Source: Chlorophyllum brunneum (lineage: Eukaryota > Basidiomycota > Agaricomycetes > Agaricales > Agaricaceae). Taken from it: a DNA stretch of 64,000 bases. Under the pieces are notes generated by a model. That model did not search any database. It saw nothing but the letters and a program-made list of their open reading frames with translations, and was not told the DNA's origin. Location of the stretch: the NCBI GenBank assembly GCA_963576785.1, contig OY756141.1:3162001-3226000 (forward strand), in the 5' to 3' direction. Below, one piece after another: positions 1 through 11,886 of the stretch. The translations under genes and the position numbers were made by a program. Each line of letters starts with the position of its first letter. Position 1 is the stretch's first letter.

Positions 1-871
1 CGTGGCTGCGATCCATGCTACATCCAAAGTCTGCTATTTTCATTGAAAAACGCACAGTTCTGGGTAGGCTCATGATTTCTCATAGGTTCTCACTCAAGTT
101 CTGTATGACCTTGCCGTCCATCCGGAATACCTCAGTGAATTACGCGAAGAGGTCGAGACCACAGTTGCTGAACATGGTTGGTCCAAAGCCTCTATGCAGA
201 AGATGCACAAAGTCGATAGCTTCTTGAAAGAATCCCACCGACTGAACACTGTATCCAACTGTAAGCTGGGTTTATTTTGGTGTTGACACTAGCGATGAAA
301 ATGACGACTCCATTCCTAGTTCTTATGGTCCGTCAGACGATCAAAAACTGGATCCTTTCTGATGGAACCGTCGTCCCACCTGGTGTCAACGTTGGAATTG
401 CAGCAGGAGCAATGAATAGGGCAGAAGTGAGTCCTGCGTCTTCTTTGTTCCCCCTCCCCACGGCCGCGGGGTTACTCAAAACCCCAACAGGAATTATACC
501 CGGACTCAGGAACATTCAAAGGATTCAGGTTTGCAGAGATGCGCCAAGGAGACGGGGAGCGGGATTCCATCAAGCATCAGATGGTTTGTTTAAGTCCCGA
601 GGCTGTATCATTCGGCTATGGTCGACATGCGTGGTGCGACGATCGCCATTTTGGTGCCCGCTGAAAGCTCGCGTGCTCACCCTGTGTGCTTAGTCCCGGA
701 CGGTTCTTTGCCGTCAGCGCAATCAAGACCGCCTTCGCGCATATACTTCTCAATTATGACGTCCAGTTTGAGAATGGATCTATGGAGCGTCCGTCTAACA
801 CCTTTGTCGAGGTAGCGACCACGCCGGACACAGAGGCGAATTTGATGTTGAGGAAAAGAGATCTTACTTGA
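1..871 (+). CDS. Cytochrome P450 monooxygenase, 3' part (5' end outside window)
   Basis: C-terminal half of a membrane-bound fungal P450, which would oxidise a small hydrophobic substrate using NADPH-P450 reductase; the substrate is unknown. Visible in order: a short I-helix piece (AAIHATS, near 5-30), the segment VLYDLAVHPEYLSEL (about 95-145), the K-helix motif FLKESHR (E-x-x-R) near 215-240, then a beta segment around WILSDGTVVPPG (about 350-385). The haem loop FGYGRHA/CPGRFFAV is split by an intron at about 640-690: the cysteine codon is assembled from TG before and T after the intron. The stop is at 869-871. It closely resembles the minus-strand P450 at 2509-4644, so the two are probably tandem-family paralogs. 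The type resembles basidiomycete P450s that are often annotated as ent-kaurene-oxidase-like. No frame break was seen when introns are allowed. Confidence 0.85.
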
Positions 872-960
872 TTGGAGGAATTGTCGCGAGTCCTCGGTAC
901 ATATATGATGTGTATATGCAACATGTAACAGCTGCAGGCTAACACCACCCCGTTTCGAGC

Positions 961-2340
961 TTAACGGTGGGGTTGGCTATCGTCAGCTTTGGTCATAACA
1001 ACCGGTTGCTCCTCCGCTTCAAGCTCGATTGTCACACTAGGTGACGAGTCCTGCGAACGAACGGCTTTGCGCTTGACCGTCTTGACAGTTTTACGGGCGC
1101 TTGGGCATAGTCCTGTAGTCGAAAGATTGCATACGTCACATCGGGGGCCACTTGGAAGACAGATTACCTGGGACTACAGTTTAAACAAGGAACGAGGCCT
1201 GAATGTACAGAGGTTTACTCACCTGTCCGAACCCGACAAGCATCAAGTTGATCTCCCGGTGAAGTTCTGCAGGAAGCCAAGACTGCAAGTTGAACCTGCG
1301 CCAATGGATTATACAGATGTAAATGTAGGAGAGGGAAACCTAGAGCCTATACCTCGTCTCTTCTGGGCTTTTTGTTGGCTTCTTGTGCCACCCTAGACGG
1401 TTGGTTATCCGATGCACGTGGGAGTCGACTCCGATACCATTATTTCTGAAAAAAAAAAAAGGTTAAGGTTGTAACACAAATCAGAATGACGTTGCATACA
1501 TGTTCCATGCTACATGAAGCACTAAAATTGCCATCTTGGGCCCCACTCCTGGCAGGGAGCAAAGCTCCCCGATTGACTTCGGGACATCAGAATCAAAGTG
1601 GTCATGAAGCATTTGGGCAGCTCCTTTGACATACCTGAGGACAAATTGTACACAGGAAACAAAGGATATGTGAGAGCAACATACCCAGTCTTCCGCCTCC
1701 AGAAACCAACCTTGTTAATTGCCTCCGAAATGACTGATTCATCCGCTGCTATGATCGCGTCTATTGACAAAGTGCCGCCAACAGCAGCCTTGAGCTTTGT
1801 GACCGCAGCATCTGTGATTTCATCTTTAGTTTGCGACGAGAGCATGAGATATACAAGCGTCGTGAATCTTCTGTTCTTCGCTATGTAAGTGAAGAGCTGC
1901 GGTGAATAACAGTGTGAGCACACCTTTGGTTCAGTCTCTTTATACTTTGACTGCTCACAACCCAAAGTATCCGCCGGCGCAGTGATATGTGATCTCATTT
2001 CCTTGATGATATCATAAACCTCTCTCCAGTCCTCCGGTGCTGGGTGGGGTGAAGGAAGTACACCAGGGATAGGTTTGTGCTTCTTCAACAGTGGAGCTTT
2101 AACTGCATTCCTAGGAGACGAGGCGTCAGCCTGTTGACGTTTCTTTTTCGCAGGTCGTAAATTAGGCGCCTCCGTGTCGTGATTTCTCTTTATTCCTTTC
2201 CTTTGCCGAAGTAAATTTCCTGGTGGTGACAGTGAGTCCTCTATGTCCTCAGGGTCAGAGATGGTGCAAGAACTCGTCCGTGCATCCAGACCAATAGACC
2301 GTGCTGTAGCCTTAGTAATTCGGATATTGCTGCTAGCCAT
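961..2340 (-). CDS. nth1: Endonuclease III homolog (DNA glycosylase/AP lyase)
   Basis: Bifunctional base-excision repair enzyme that removes oxidised pyrimidines and nicks AP sites, in nucleus and/or mitochondria. I place six exons (1924-2340, 1685-1875, 1500-1634, 1353-1445, 1223-1295, 961-1167), giving about 371 residues. The N-terminus is basic (RPAKKKRQQ) and fits a nuclear signal. Family signatures are [18 protein letters not shown], the helix-hairpin-helix LPGVGPKMA with the catalytic lysine, and [15 protein letters not shown] with the catalytic aspartate. A four-cysteine iron-sulfur cluster follows ([11 protein letters not shown] then C), spaced 6-2-7; bacterial and human enzymes have 6-2-5. 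The C-terminal tail is low-complexity. It converges on the upstream P450, with 89 bp between the stops. All introns keep frame and the gene looks intact. Confidence 0.92.
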
Positions 2341-2508
2341 TGTGCAGGTCGGAAAGCGACAAGAAATGACGCGCCTAATGAATCACGGTCACATGACCAA
2401 AGCACATAAAATAGCTCGCAAGGCCGCGTTAAGGCTCAAGGCCCATGGCAAAATAATGTACACATAAACTATAAGACCCAAGTATTCGTATTCATACCAT
2501 TCTCGCCA

Positions 2509-4644
2509 TTAAACATCTCGCCTTTTCCGAAACATCACTTTTACCTTCTGGTCAGGAATCGTCGTAATCTCGAAACGAATGTTAGGCGGACGCTCCAGGG
2601 ATCCATTTTCAAGCTGGACGTCATAATTGAGGAGAATGTAGACAAACACCGCTTTGATCGCATAAACAGCAAGAAATCGTCCTGGGCTGAAAACATGGCA
2701 AAGATATAATCGAGACACCCCAGGGAGGAGTCGATAGAACAACCTACCATGCGCGTCGACCATGGCCAAACAGGACCGATTCTGGGCTCAGACAGACCAT
2801 CTGATACTTGATAGAATCCAGTTCCCCATCGCCGTCCCGCATATCTGCGAATCTAAACCCCTTGAACGTCCTCCCATCCGGGAATGACCCCTATAGAGGC
2901 ATATACATGAATTCATTCGATTTTTATTTACTTGAAAAAGGGAAACAAACCTCCGCTTTATTCATCTCTTCTGCGGCAAGCCCAACGTAAACACCTGGTG
3001 GGATTGTAGTGCCGTCAGAGAGCGTCCAGTCTTTGATCGTTTTTCGGACCACAAGAACTACACATGAATAATACGTTAGTGTTCTGTATTCTGGGGACAA
3101 ATTTGACCCACAGCTTGCAACACTGTTCATTCGATGAGATTCTTTCAAGAAACTGTCAATTTTGCGCATTTTCTGTAAAGCCGCCTTCGTCCAGCCGTGT
3201 TGCTCGATCAGAGTATCTGCTTCCTCGCGCATCTCCTCCAAGTATTCTGGGCGAACAGCAAGGTCGTATAATACTTGAGTGAGAACCTAGGGAGTTGTCT
3301 TGGTCCGCTGTTAGGTATGAGCGGGGTATACGGGTGACGAACCAAGGAACTAGTTTGAGTGGAGGCAAAATTAATCATCAAGATGCGCTTAACGAGATCT
3401 CGGACTGTGAGGTGATAGTCGTGTGTGGCGGTTTCGAGTAGCCACGTAAGGACGTCATTCTGTGCGCGCCATTAGCGTAGGTTTATCCTATGAGGAATAA
3501 CGCTTACAGGTTGATCATCGTGGTCACCGTCGGATTGATTGTACTGCGCGAGTCTTTCCTCTATCATGGGAGCCAGAATGTCATGGGCCTCCTGCATCCT
3601 CTTGCCTACAGTGGTCAAGAATTTACTAGCGAAGCTGATCCAGGGACAGTCAGTTAAGTCGTATGATGAGGAAACAAACATGCTCACGTTTTGAACACGT
3701 CCGGGAATGCTCTGATTATCGTAGCAGCAGCTACTACATTACCCGTTAGCTGTTCATTGAGATAACGATAACGAGGGTGACGACCTAGAAACCATAAAAC
3801 TTCAGGAAAATACAGACATTCTAACAAGAAGGCTTACACATGGGAAGCCCGATGAGATAGCGATTGGTCGCGCGACACATAATGTGCAACATCGTCTCGT
3901 AAGCGGGGACTGCGACCCAGTCTGAATGATTCAATATCAATGAATTGTTAACTAGACCTTCGTCCAGAGGGATATATTCGTTGAACGATTCAACAATTTC
4001 GTCTCTGATGTCGTCAAATTTTGCGGCCAGGTTACGAGTGATAGGGCCTTGTACAGTCTCCGTATGGTGCGGATGCGTGAAAAGTCCAGGTCCAAAGGTA
4101 TAATCTGCCTGTGTTGCCTGTGATTTTTTCAGCTTTCGTTATAAGGGTTAATTACCAGAGAACGGAGTCGCTCACTTCGATAGCAGGTTCGTCGAACGAC
4201 AAGACATCTGCCGGCGCTCTGATCAGTTCCTTGACATATTTTTCGCCGCTGAGGACGACAGTCCATTTCGACATGGTGGCGACTTTGAACGGTCGTCCAT
4301 GGAACTGTACGATGAGCTTCAGCTTGTGCATGTGCATGGGACGAAAACCAGACCTACTTTATTGTACCCCTCTTCGATCAAATTTGTACCGCTTGACATG
4401 TACTTTATGGCGGTGATGTAGGAAGTGAGGACACCAGAATAACCAACTGTGGGTATGGCATTCAGCTACAATCGTTGATTAGGGTGCAAAAGTAAATATG
4501 GGGGGAGACAATCATGAATACCGGTGATCTCTTCGCTTCAATGTACTTCGAAGCAGCATACGCGATAATGATAATACTCCAAGCACGAATAATCATATAT
4601 GAAAGGTTTTCAACGGTAAAATCGTATATCGTCGGTGGTATCAT
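2509..4644 (-). CDS. Cytochrome P450 monooxygenase, complete
   Basis: Full-length microsomal P450 paralogous to the one at 1-871. The start at 4644 is followed by a hydrophobic anchor (WSIIIIAYAA, about residues 22-31). Next come the proline-rich hinge region IPTVGYSGVLTSY and the A-helix/beta-1 block MHMHKLKLIVQFHGRPF (about 4290-4340). ASKFLTTVGKRMQEAHDIL lies near 3600-3650, the I-helix FASTQTSS near 3345-3370, the K-helix FLKESHR near 3150, and WTLSDGTTIPPG near 3020. The haem loop FGHGRRA/CPGRFLAV is again split by an intron inside the cysteine codon (about 2690-2760). There are roughly eight or more short introns. No in-frame stop or frameshift was seen. Substrate and pathway are unknown; the neighbours (a DNA repair gene and a kinase) give no hint of a metabolic cluster. 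Confidence 0.88.
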
Positions 4645-5803
4645 CGCGGGGGTGATGTGTACAAGCTATTGGCGAAACAGAGGATTACGGGTGTCCCAAC
4701 AGATGTCTATAAGGTCACTAACTTCGGGAGGAGACTTGACCAATTTGACGGGGATGTATTCGCGGACATCTGCAATGCCTCATGTGCCGCAATGGCACTG
4801 GACTGGATGTTTGGTTGCCACGTCCCACACCGACTCTAGGGGCCGGTTTTAGTTAGGCCGCATTCCCATAGATCGTACTATGCCATGATCGTGACCTGTC
4901 ACAGTAGTTGAGACCTACGAGCGCTCCTTTCAGTGCGGAATGTCCGCCACTATAGTAGCTAGTTACTAGTGCAGGAATGTAGGGATTGAGATATTGAAAC
5001 ATCCAGAGTGACGAGCCGCCAAAGCTAGCCGTGTTTGTCGGTGGCTCTTGGGGAGGCCCGATTTGTTTTGATTTGATTTATCAGACTCTCTTATTCAGGT
5101 CTTTGCTTGAAGCTACAATACCACAGCTTGAACGATTCGCCGGCACTAGGGTCTTCATACTGGAATTGGGGCCAAGTACTTCTATTCTCCCCACTTCCAT
5201 CTTAAATTGCTGCCTTGCCTCCTTATACTCGAAAAGGGTACCATTACCAACTTGGTGTCGCTATGTATCCCAAACCCTGACATGGGCGGGGATAGATGGA
5301 GCACTGAGCTTTGTATCGGTGCGAAACGCCCCATTCAAGGACTACAAGGTAATTTGCGGTTCAGAATCCTTGGGTTGCTGGGATCTGTAAGCATTGAGGA
5401 TATATCTATCGAACAAGACAGAGAGGGTTCAAGCAAATTGCACGTTCCCACGCTTCGGACACTAATATATGTCTTGAGAGGTCCATTCCATTCCTTTCAC
5501 CAGGTCGGTAGCAGTCAAATTCAGTGATCACGGGCTTATGTGTAGTATTGTGCATGATGATGGGAGTTACATGGATAGAATAGGGACACAAGGGAATTGT
5601 ATTGAAAAAAAAAATAAATCACATCAAGCACCACTAGAAATCCGGCACAAAACGGCTCAACGGCGAGCTCCTTTTGCCTATGTATCACCATTTCTCGTCG
5701 TTTTTGGAGCGCATCATTTGGACGACCTTGTTTCTGGAGACGACAGTTCTTTAAGACGGAGGGATCCAAGTGCGATCACTGGTACAGTTCCAGTTTTGAG
5801 GAT
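4645..5803. other. Intergenic stretch with a weak unassigned reading frame
   Basis: Upstream of the P450 start and downstream of FunK1 kinase A. Open frames lie on the plus strand between about 5031 and 5527 (for example SLLEATIPQLERFAGTRVF, then LHVPTLRTLIYVLRGPFHSF in another frame). They could be exons of a small leucine-containing orphan gene, but I found no family motif and no convincing splice model. Treat as unassigned. Confidence 0.3.
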
Positions 5804-8800
5804 TCAGAGCAGCTCGAATTGATGGGTCCCGTGGTGTGGCTCTATCGCTAGCTGCGCTTCGTCAAGTGCCTTATTTTTCTCCCTTTTTCTTCTACGCAAA
5901 TCAGGGACTGTTAACTGCTCCGAAATTGCCTTCTGTGTGTCCCGTTTCTCATCATCCCTTCGCTCGTGTTCCTTCAGAGTCACCTCGAGATAGCTCGTGT
6001 CTGTCTCAGGACCGTTTTGCTTCTCGCGTTCGATGGCTTCGTCTAAGATCTTGAGAAGTATGCAATGAGGATAATAGTACTCGCATCCAGGATAATAAAA
6101 CGCCACTGTGAGGAATGTGAACCACTGCCTCATGAGTGGCACGAAGTCGCTGAAATAAGGGGAAAAATTCGCAAAGATTTTGTCAAGCCCAACACGACCA
6201 TCGTTGCCGTAGAGGCGGTATAGTGATCGTTTGGCATCCGGGCCACTATAGTATTTGTTAATAATATCATTGGGCGGATTTTCTCGCTCGCCCCCAGGAC
6301 CCGCATAATGAAGTGGAATGTAGGCCACGGTCCACCAGAGCGAATCGAGGTCGTGGATCGCGTTGTGGCCATCGCCCCCTATATGACAACTGGCAAATGC
6401 CAGGGTGCCCTGCATAACTTGAATGAAGATGGAGCGCATAGAGAAAGGCCTGGGGACCTACCGTAAGGAATCCAGGTCCCAGGGGCCGCCCGCCAAAGTC
6501 AGGCAGAGGGTAGCGCTCCTAAATAGGGCACGGTCAACAGCGGCTCAGCATTACAACGGGTTGAACTCTCACCTTTGGCCAACCAAGGTCATCGATGGTC
6601 AACTTCTCTTCGCTGCCGTCAGGATACCAAATCTCCTCCACTGCGTCGACATATTCGTTAGCGCGTTTTCCACCGATATCTATGGCAAACTGCCCATCGT
6701 CCTCATCCATACGCATTCCAAGTTTTACCTGGTTGCGCGTAGTCAAACGTACATCTTTTTTAGGCGAGAAAGGCTTTTGATTAGGTGTGAATTTGCTGTG
6801 GTCAAAATCGATGATATGGCCTCCATCCTCTGATATGAGCACATTGCCAAGGCTCACATCTCGATGTACTATGCCCTTCTTATACATTTCCTCGAGTTCT
6901 GTCAAGTAAAGCAATGAGTAGGGGGGGATGAAACATATCTCATACGAACCGCAAACAATACCACGCAAGGAATTCAACAGCTCCAACCTGGATGCGAGCC
7001 GTTCTATGGGCCAGCCCGGAAGTTTCAGGACCATACGACACAATGTCCTGGAGATCGGGCCAGGGTGATTGCTGCGGTCCTCCGTCCCAGTCGCTGCTCT
7101 AGCTGCTATTCTTGCGGGGGTGAGGTGAATCTCCGCCCAAATAGTAGCGGCAGGTCGTGTGTAGCCCCTAGAGCCACTGGATCGCTTCGTAATTATTGTC
7201 TCGTCTGTGGGTTGTTGCTCGGTTTTGAATGGAGGGACAATTTTCGTCTGGCCCTTCCGGATGAATTTACAAGTATCCACCTTCCACCCTTCCACTTCCA
7301 CAAACCAAGCTTTCTCCAGTCGATCGTGCAAGCCAGCCTCACGGATGATGAAAGCCTCGTATGGCGTAGAGTAAAGACCATGTTTCTCGACGAGGTTGTC
7401 TTGCCCATGGGGTCGCAATGGTCCTGTCGAATTGGCGTTGTTCAAAGCTAAGCAGGAATCACCCTCCATCCCTGGCAATTTCTGCCACTGCTGTTTCAGG
7501 ATGTAAATTTCAGCCTGGAAGGATTCAGTTACACGAAACAGTCGGAGAGAAACCGTGAATCACCTGGGTGTTCATCCGTCTCCAGTCTTCGAGTCTAACA
7601 ACCCGGAAGACACCTGTCCCCCTCCCGGAAATTCGTTGCGATCTGGCCAGTGTTATGACATCGATCACAACATATTCATGATCGAATACCCAGGGAATAT
7701 CGTGGGCGCTACGGTTCTGGAACGCTGTTGGAGGTAACGCGTACGAGTCCACGTCATTCCCGGACTCCTTGTCCCAAATCTGACAGGTTGGATCCCACCC
7801 AAGACGTGCAGCGGGCAGGTAAGAAAAGCTCGCAATAACCTGTATGAAGTGTTCTGGGTCCTGGAACGTGAACAGTCAGGTAACGCAAGTCAGGATTAGG
7901 ACAGTCGAACCTTGTGGATGTCAATCGGCCTCTCTGTGCCGACAATCCCACTGCGATCAAACAGGTATACGCGCAGGAAATTGGTGCAGAGAGTGAGAGC
8001 AATGACATAAAGCCTGTCGACTTGTTCTGCCAGGATGCGCCGAACGTAGGTGCTAAGCTGTGCGAGAAGTTGGGTTCTAGCCCTCTTGGCTTTCACCCCA
8101 ATGACCGTGTAGGCTTGGGACCACAAAACCTAGCCAGGCATTCAGAAATCAGAAGTGTATCGCGCTTGGGCAGGATGTCGGCCACCAGGTGGGTTGCTTT
8201 GAGCTTCCTTATAGTGCTCAGAGTCCGACTTGGGTGACTCAAGAACATCTGGATACCTCGATTTCGCTGACTCTCCGTCTGGGATCGGCGACATTTCAAT
8301 GTCTGGAGCGTCCTTGGATGTACGTCAACAACGAAGGGATCAACATTTCAGAACTATCTTACAGTCGACGACTGGTTAGTTGTTTTGGATGGGCGTGGTG
8401 ACTGGAAAGGTTCGGGTTGGGAAGGATTTGAACGAGAGCCAGCCTGCGATGTTGCTTCACGAAAGCTATCGAACGTGAATGTGATATCTGGCTTCAATTC
8501 TTCATCTTCCTCATATTCGTGCCACGTCCGAAGAGGCTGATCATGTGTATTGACCCAGTGTCCAGAAAGATGATCCTCGCCAGGTTTTACTGTCTCCTTC
8601 GTGTAGAATGTGATCTTGTGGATTATTCTAGTCAAAGAGGTACAAATTGATGCTTCTTCAGCCTTATCGACCGTGGTCTCCTGGTCGCCAAATTCATCAA
8701 ACTCGTCTGTCGGCTCTGAGTTCAGTGAAGGAAGGTCGGACCACTTGGCTTGCACGGAACTATACTCTTCTTGATCTTGAAGCCTGGTAAGTATGTCTTG

Positions 8801-8878
8801 AGGGAAAGACTTGTAACTGTCAGACAGAGGAAGGAATGCATCGAGGAAGACGCGTGTATCAAGTTCATCAACAGACAT
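5804..8878 (-). CDS. FunK1-type protein kinase, copy A
   Basis: Putative serine/threonine kinase of the basidiomycete FunK1 (fungal-type protein kinase) family; substrates are not known. From the start MSVDELDTRVF, an N-terminal region runs to about 8354. Further exons follow around 7900-8130 (WSQAYTVIGVKAKR), 7525-7750, 7000-7480 and 5804-6900. The kinase core is clear: catalytic loop HRDVSLGN (near 6850), metal-binding IIDFDHSKFT (DFD in place of DFG) near 6800, and the late-lobe signature HDLDSLWW near 6360. A charged lysine/glutamate-rich tail ends at 5804. Copies B and C in this window are paralogs. A differs from both at one intron: the 5' splice site reads GTGGCC (about 8182), where B has GTAAGG and C GTAAGA, owing to a 4-base difference. 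Correct splicing is therefore doubtful. Confidence 0.8.
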
Positions 8879-9393
8879 ATTCCTGGAGAACGTGCTTTGG
8901 ACAGGAGATTAACAATTCCAGGGGACAAGAAATATGCGCTCAGTGAAGGAAGCATGCAAGAATTGATTCTGTCACGTAGAATATCGCTTACGTGGGAGCA
9001 ACGTAATAGGTTTGTCGGTCCCCAGACAGCGGTTGTCATCACTGACTCGATTCGAAGATAAGTGGCCCTCGTGAGGCAAACAAAGCGAGCAAGGAAGGTA
9101 GTTCCCTCTCCTATTCCGATATGCTAATTATTAGGTCGCTTGTGGTAAAGTGGACGCCAAAGGGCCTGTGAGCGAGACGAACGATGGCGGTGAAAATGAA
9201 GCAGAGGGACGTAGGGTAGAGACAACCTCATCATAAACTCATTCGGAGTGATGGCTCGTAAAATGGCCCATCGCGTACGTTTGAACTCCCAAAACCAGCT
9301 TCACGAACGCAGAGAAGGCTTCAAGTGTTCTTGTACCGTTGTATGATAGATTGTGACAAAGGAAGTAACGAACTAAACAAGTTCCGATTCCAT
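8879..9393. other. Intergenic region upstream of FunK1-A, conserved among kinase copies
   Basis: No gene is seen. The part next to the kinase start (about 8880-9060) is conserved upstream of copy B (32151-32365) and, more loosely, upstream of copy C (about 62000-62080; shared core ATCGCTTACGTGG). This suggests retained promoter or 5' leader sequence. Confidence 0.5.
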
Positions 9394-11317
9394 TCATTTC
9401 TTAACTCCCGCCCGGTATCCTACGACAGCGCCATCGACTGCGTGATGATTTTCGTCCCCATTGGAAGGAAGGATCATCTGATTGTTGCCCAGAGCCAGAA
9501 AAGCAGCAGCACTATTCCAAGTTGCACCATTCCCGAGACCAAGGCCAGCAGTAACCACTCCAAATCCGGTATTCGTCGAGCCCAGAACCGTGGGCGAGAT
9601 AGGCCTCGAGATGTCGGCAGACAGCGTGGTCGAAACGTTTGCTGGCTTATTGTGATTCCCAGATGCGCCGGTCCCAGTGTTCATACCGCCAGCACTCGTG
9701 ATAGCAACCCCACCGCTCATGTTCGGCGAGGACATTACCCCCGTTTTCCACTTCGCGTGGCTGAATTTAGCAGCGTGTTCGAGTATCGCCTTGTACACCT
9801 CCCTGTTGAACCCGACACATTGAAGGGCGACGCAGGCAATCTTCAGTGCACCCGCATTGTACAGCTGGTTCACCTCGTATATGTTCTGCGGAGAAACATT
9901 CTTGCGTCCCGATATGGTTTCCTTCACCAGACAATTCGCGGTCTAACAAATAAAGTGAATGGCCGAGGCAGGGGATCATCAGCGACATGCCTCAGTAGCC
10001 AGCTCAGCCCATTCCTTCGTCGTCAAATCTTCCAAGCGAAATGCCTGGTACGAACCAGCATAGTACCAAAGTCCTTCTCGATTATAAAAGCATTCTGCAA
10101 AGCAAGCGTCAGTACAGGAGGGTCACGAGTGATGGGATACCTGTAGGAAGCTTCAGCCGGGCCGTGACATCTACTTGCTGCCACCGGTGTGCAGTCGTGA
10201 CCCGAGGATTGGTGCTGCACTTGAAAAGAGGGCTGTAGAAGTATCCGTGTTCCTCCCGGCTTGGGCACCACTTTGTCGTGAGGCTCTGTAGAACACGGTA
10301 ATTTCCAAGACTGAATACCACGGGTCAGACGCGTGCCAATGTAAAGCTCTAAACAGAGCTTACGAATTACGAAGGGCCTGGGGAGAGTCTATTAATGAAT
10401 ATTTTGGTCCGTAACGCGAAGGGTACTCACCCCGGAGGTCGAGCTCAGGAAGTCATGAAGAGTGCAGGCAGGCGGCAAGACGATCGGTTTCAAGGTATCA
10501 TCAGGTGGGTTGTCGGGTAGTGGGATGGACGCCAACGCGGCAAAGCGGGCGTTGACCATGTCTTCCGGCTCTTCCAACACTGTCGTCTGAACCGACTAGG
10601 CGCGCATACAATCAGCCTAGTTCAAACCACGAGCATCAAACTCACCCTTTCTTCGCGAAAAGAGGCTGGCAAGACCGGGGTATGGCTTACGGGGGAGGAC
10701 GTAGTCACAGAAATGGTTTGTGGACCAGAAACAGGAATAGGAGGGCGGCCCTCCAGAGGTGCATTCTGGTCTATCGTTCAGCAGGCACACATGATTCGAG
10801 CAGACACGAACATACCTTCCCTTCCTCCTCCTCATATCTAGGCGGCGGACCCATAGAATTCCTCGAGCCAATCCGTAGATCCTGTATCAAAGCCTCGAGG
10901 TCGGCAACCTGAGCTCTGAGGCCAGTGGCCTCAGTCGTCTGGTCCCAAGGAATAACAGGCGAAGAAAGCGCAGAATGGTTCTGATTACCACTATTGAGTG
11001 CTTGCTGCAACCGCTCAATGAGCTCCGTCTTCTCGCGAATCGAGGTATATGCATCAGATAATTTCTGTACGAGTACATCCCGCGCATTCATAGCCTCTAC
11101 GACCCGAAGCTTTTCAAGCTGGATCTCTATAGCCATTTCCGCGATGCGTAGAGGACACTGTAATGACTTGTGTGAAGCGATAACTACCACAAAGATAGGG
11201 TTATATGCGCACTGTTAGCAACGGCGGCTTGTCGTTGACTGCCGTAGACTCCGTGTCGGCAGGAGCCAGAAGGGTATAACGTTTTTCATCGTCGGTATGA
11301 CTGGGGACAGTCGTCAT
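9394..11317 (-). CDS. DUF6697-like basidiomycete protein, full-length copy
   Basis: Uncharacterised protein. The start MTTVPSHTDDEKRYTLLAP at 11317 is followed by an intron (about 11160-11220). A predicted coiled coil (IEIQLEKLRVVEAMNARDVL and following, about 10950-11130) comes next, then a proline/glutamate linker (GPPPRYEEEEG). The conserved C-terminal domain spans several exons: HGYFYSPLFKCSTNPRV (about 10200-10260), CFYNREGLWYYAG (about 10050-10100), DLTTKEWAELATEACR (about 10000), and SPQNIYEVNQLYNAGALK (about 9840-9900). After the domain comes a Ser/Thr/Asn/Gly-rich tail. I recall this architecture as the family called DUF6697; no function is known to me. It lies head-to-tail with FunK1-A, and both were duplicated together to 31-35 kb. 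Confidence 0.7.
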
Positions 11318-11886
11318 GGTCGTGCAATATAACCAAGAAAATCGTAGATGTGGTGATGGGGGAAGGCAAGAAAGAAGAGATCACCAATTTTGGAGTATTA
11401 AAGGGATCGTGCGGGTGTCTCAGAGATGACAAGAGTATATTGAGATTACAGAGATGTACGGGCTACCGGCTCTGGTCCCAGAGACGAAAACCTCTGAGAC
11501 CGATACCCATGGAAGGCGAGCGCTGAGATGACCACATGCATCAGTTTCAGCACCTCTTTGGCACAACCAGCCATAGAGAAGGCGAAGATTGTAATTTGAC
11601 TTGGATGCGTTGGAAAGAAAAGCGTGATGGGGCCGAAAATCATTTTATATCGGACATGAAAAATCTGATCCCATCAATTGGACCCAAGTCAAGCTGGTCA
11701 GCATTCTTGCTGAATTGTCTTTGACGTGCGATTTGACTACCGTAGAACGCTATTCCAAAACCCAGAATTCTATTTTGTCCTTAACACGATAGAACTAACG
11801 CTACACATAGGATATAAGATACTTTTCGCAACCTCCACCGGCAACCCCTTGTCCCTTACACATCCACCGGCATTACAATTATCTCC
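11318..11886. other. Intergenic region, upstream of the DUF6697-like gene
   Basis: No gene seen. The half nearest the DUF6697-like start (to about 11690) is duplicated at about 30905-31190, so it is probably promoter sequence carried with the block. The rest is the 3' flank of MAK10. Confidence 0.5.

Larger units (their letters stand above)
6945..11690. repeat. Segmental duplication, copy 1 (FunK1 + DUF6697 block)
   Basis: This block matches 30905-34299 in opposite orientation: kinase coding exons, introns, the region between the genes, most of the last DUF6697-like exons and the DUF6697 upstream region. The match is near-perfect over about 6950-8310 and lower (roughly 90%) elsewhere. The distal edge near 11690 is the shared string GATGGGATCAGATTT. 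The proximal edge is inside the kinase, just after the codons for LRGIVCG. Confidence 0.85.

Noticed and set aside
1..4644. Secondary-metabolite gene cluster suggested by two P450s
   Set aside because: No synthase, transporter or other tailoring enzyme is nearby; the neighbours are a DNA repair gene and a FunK1 kinase.
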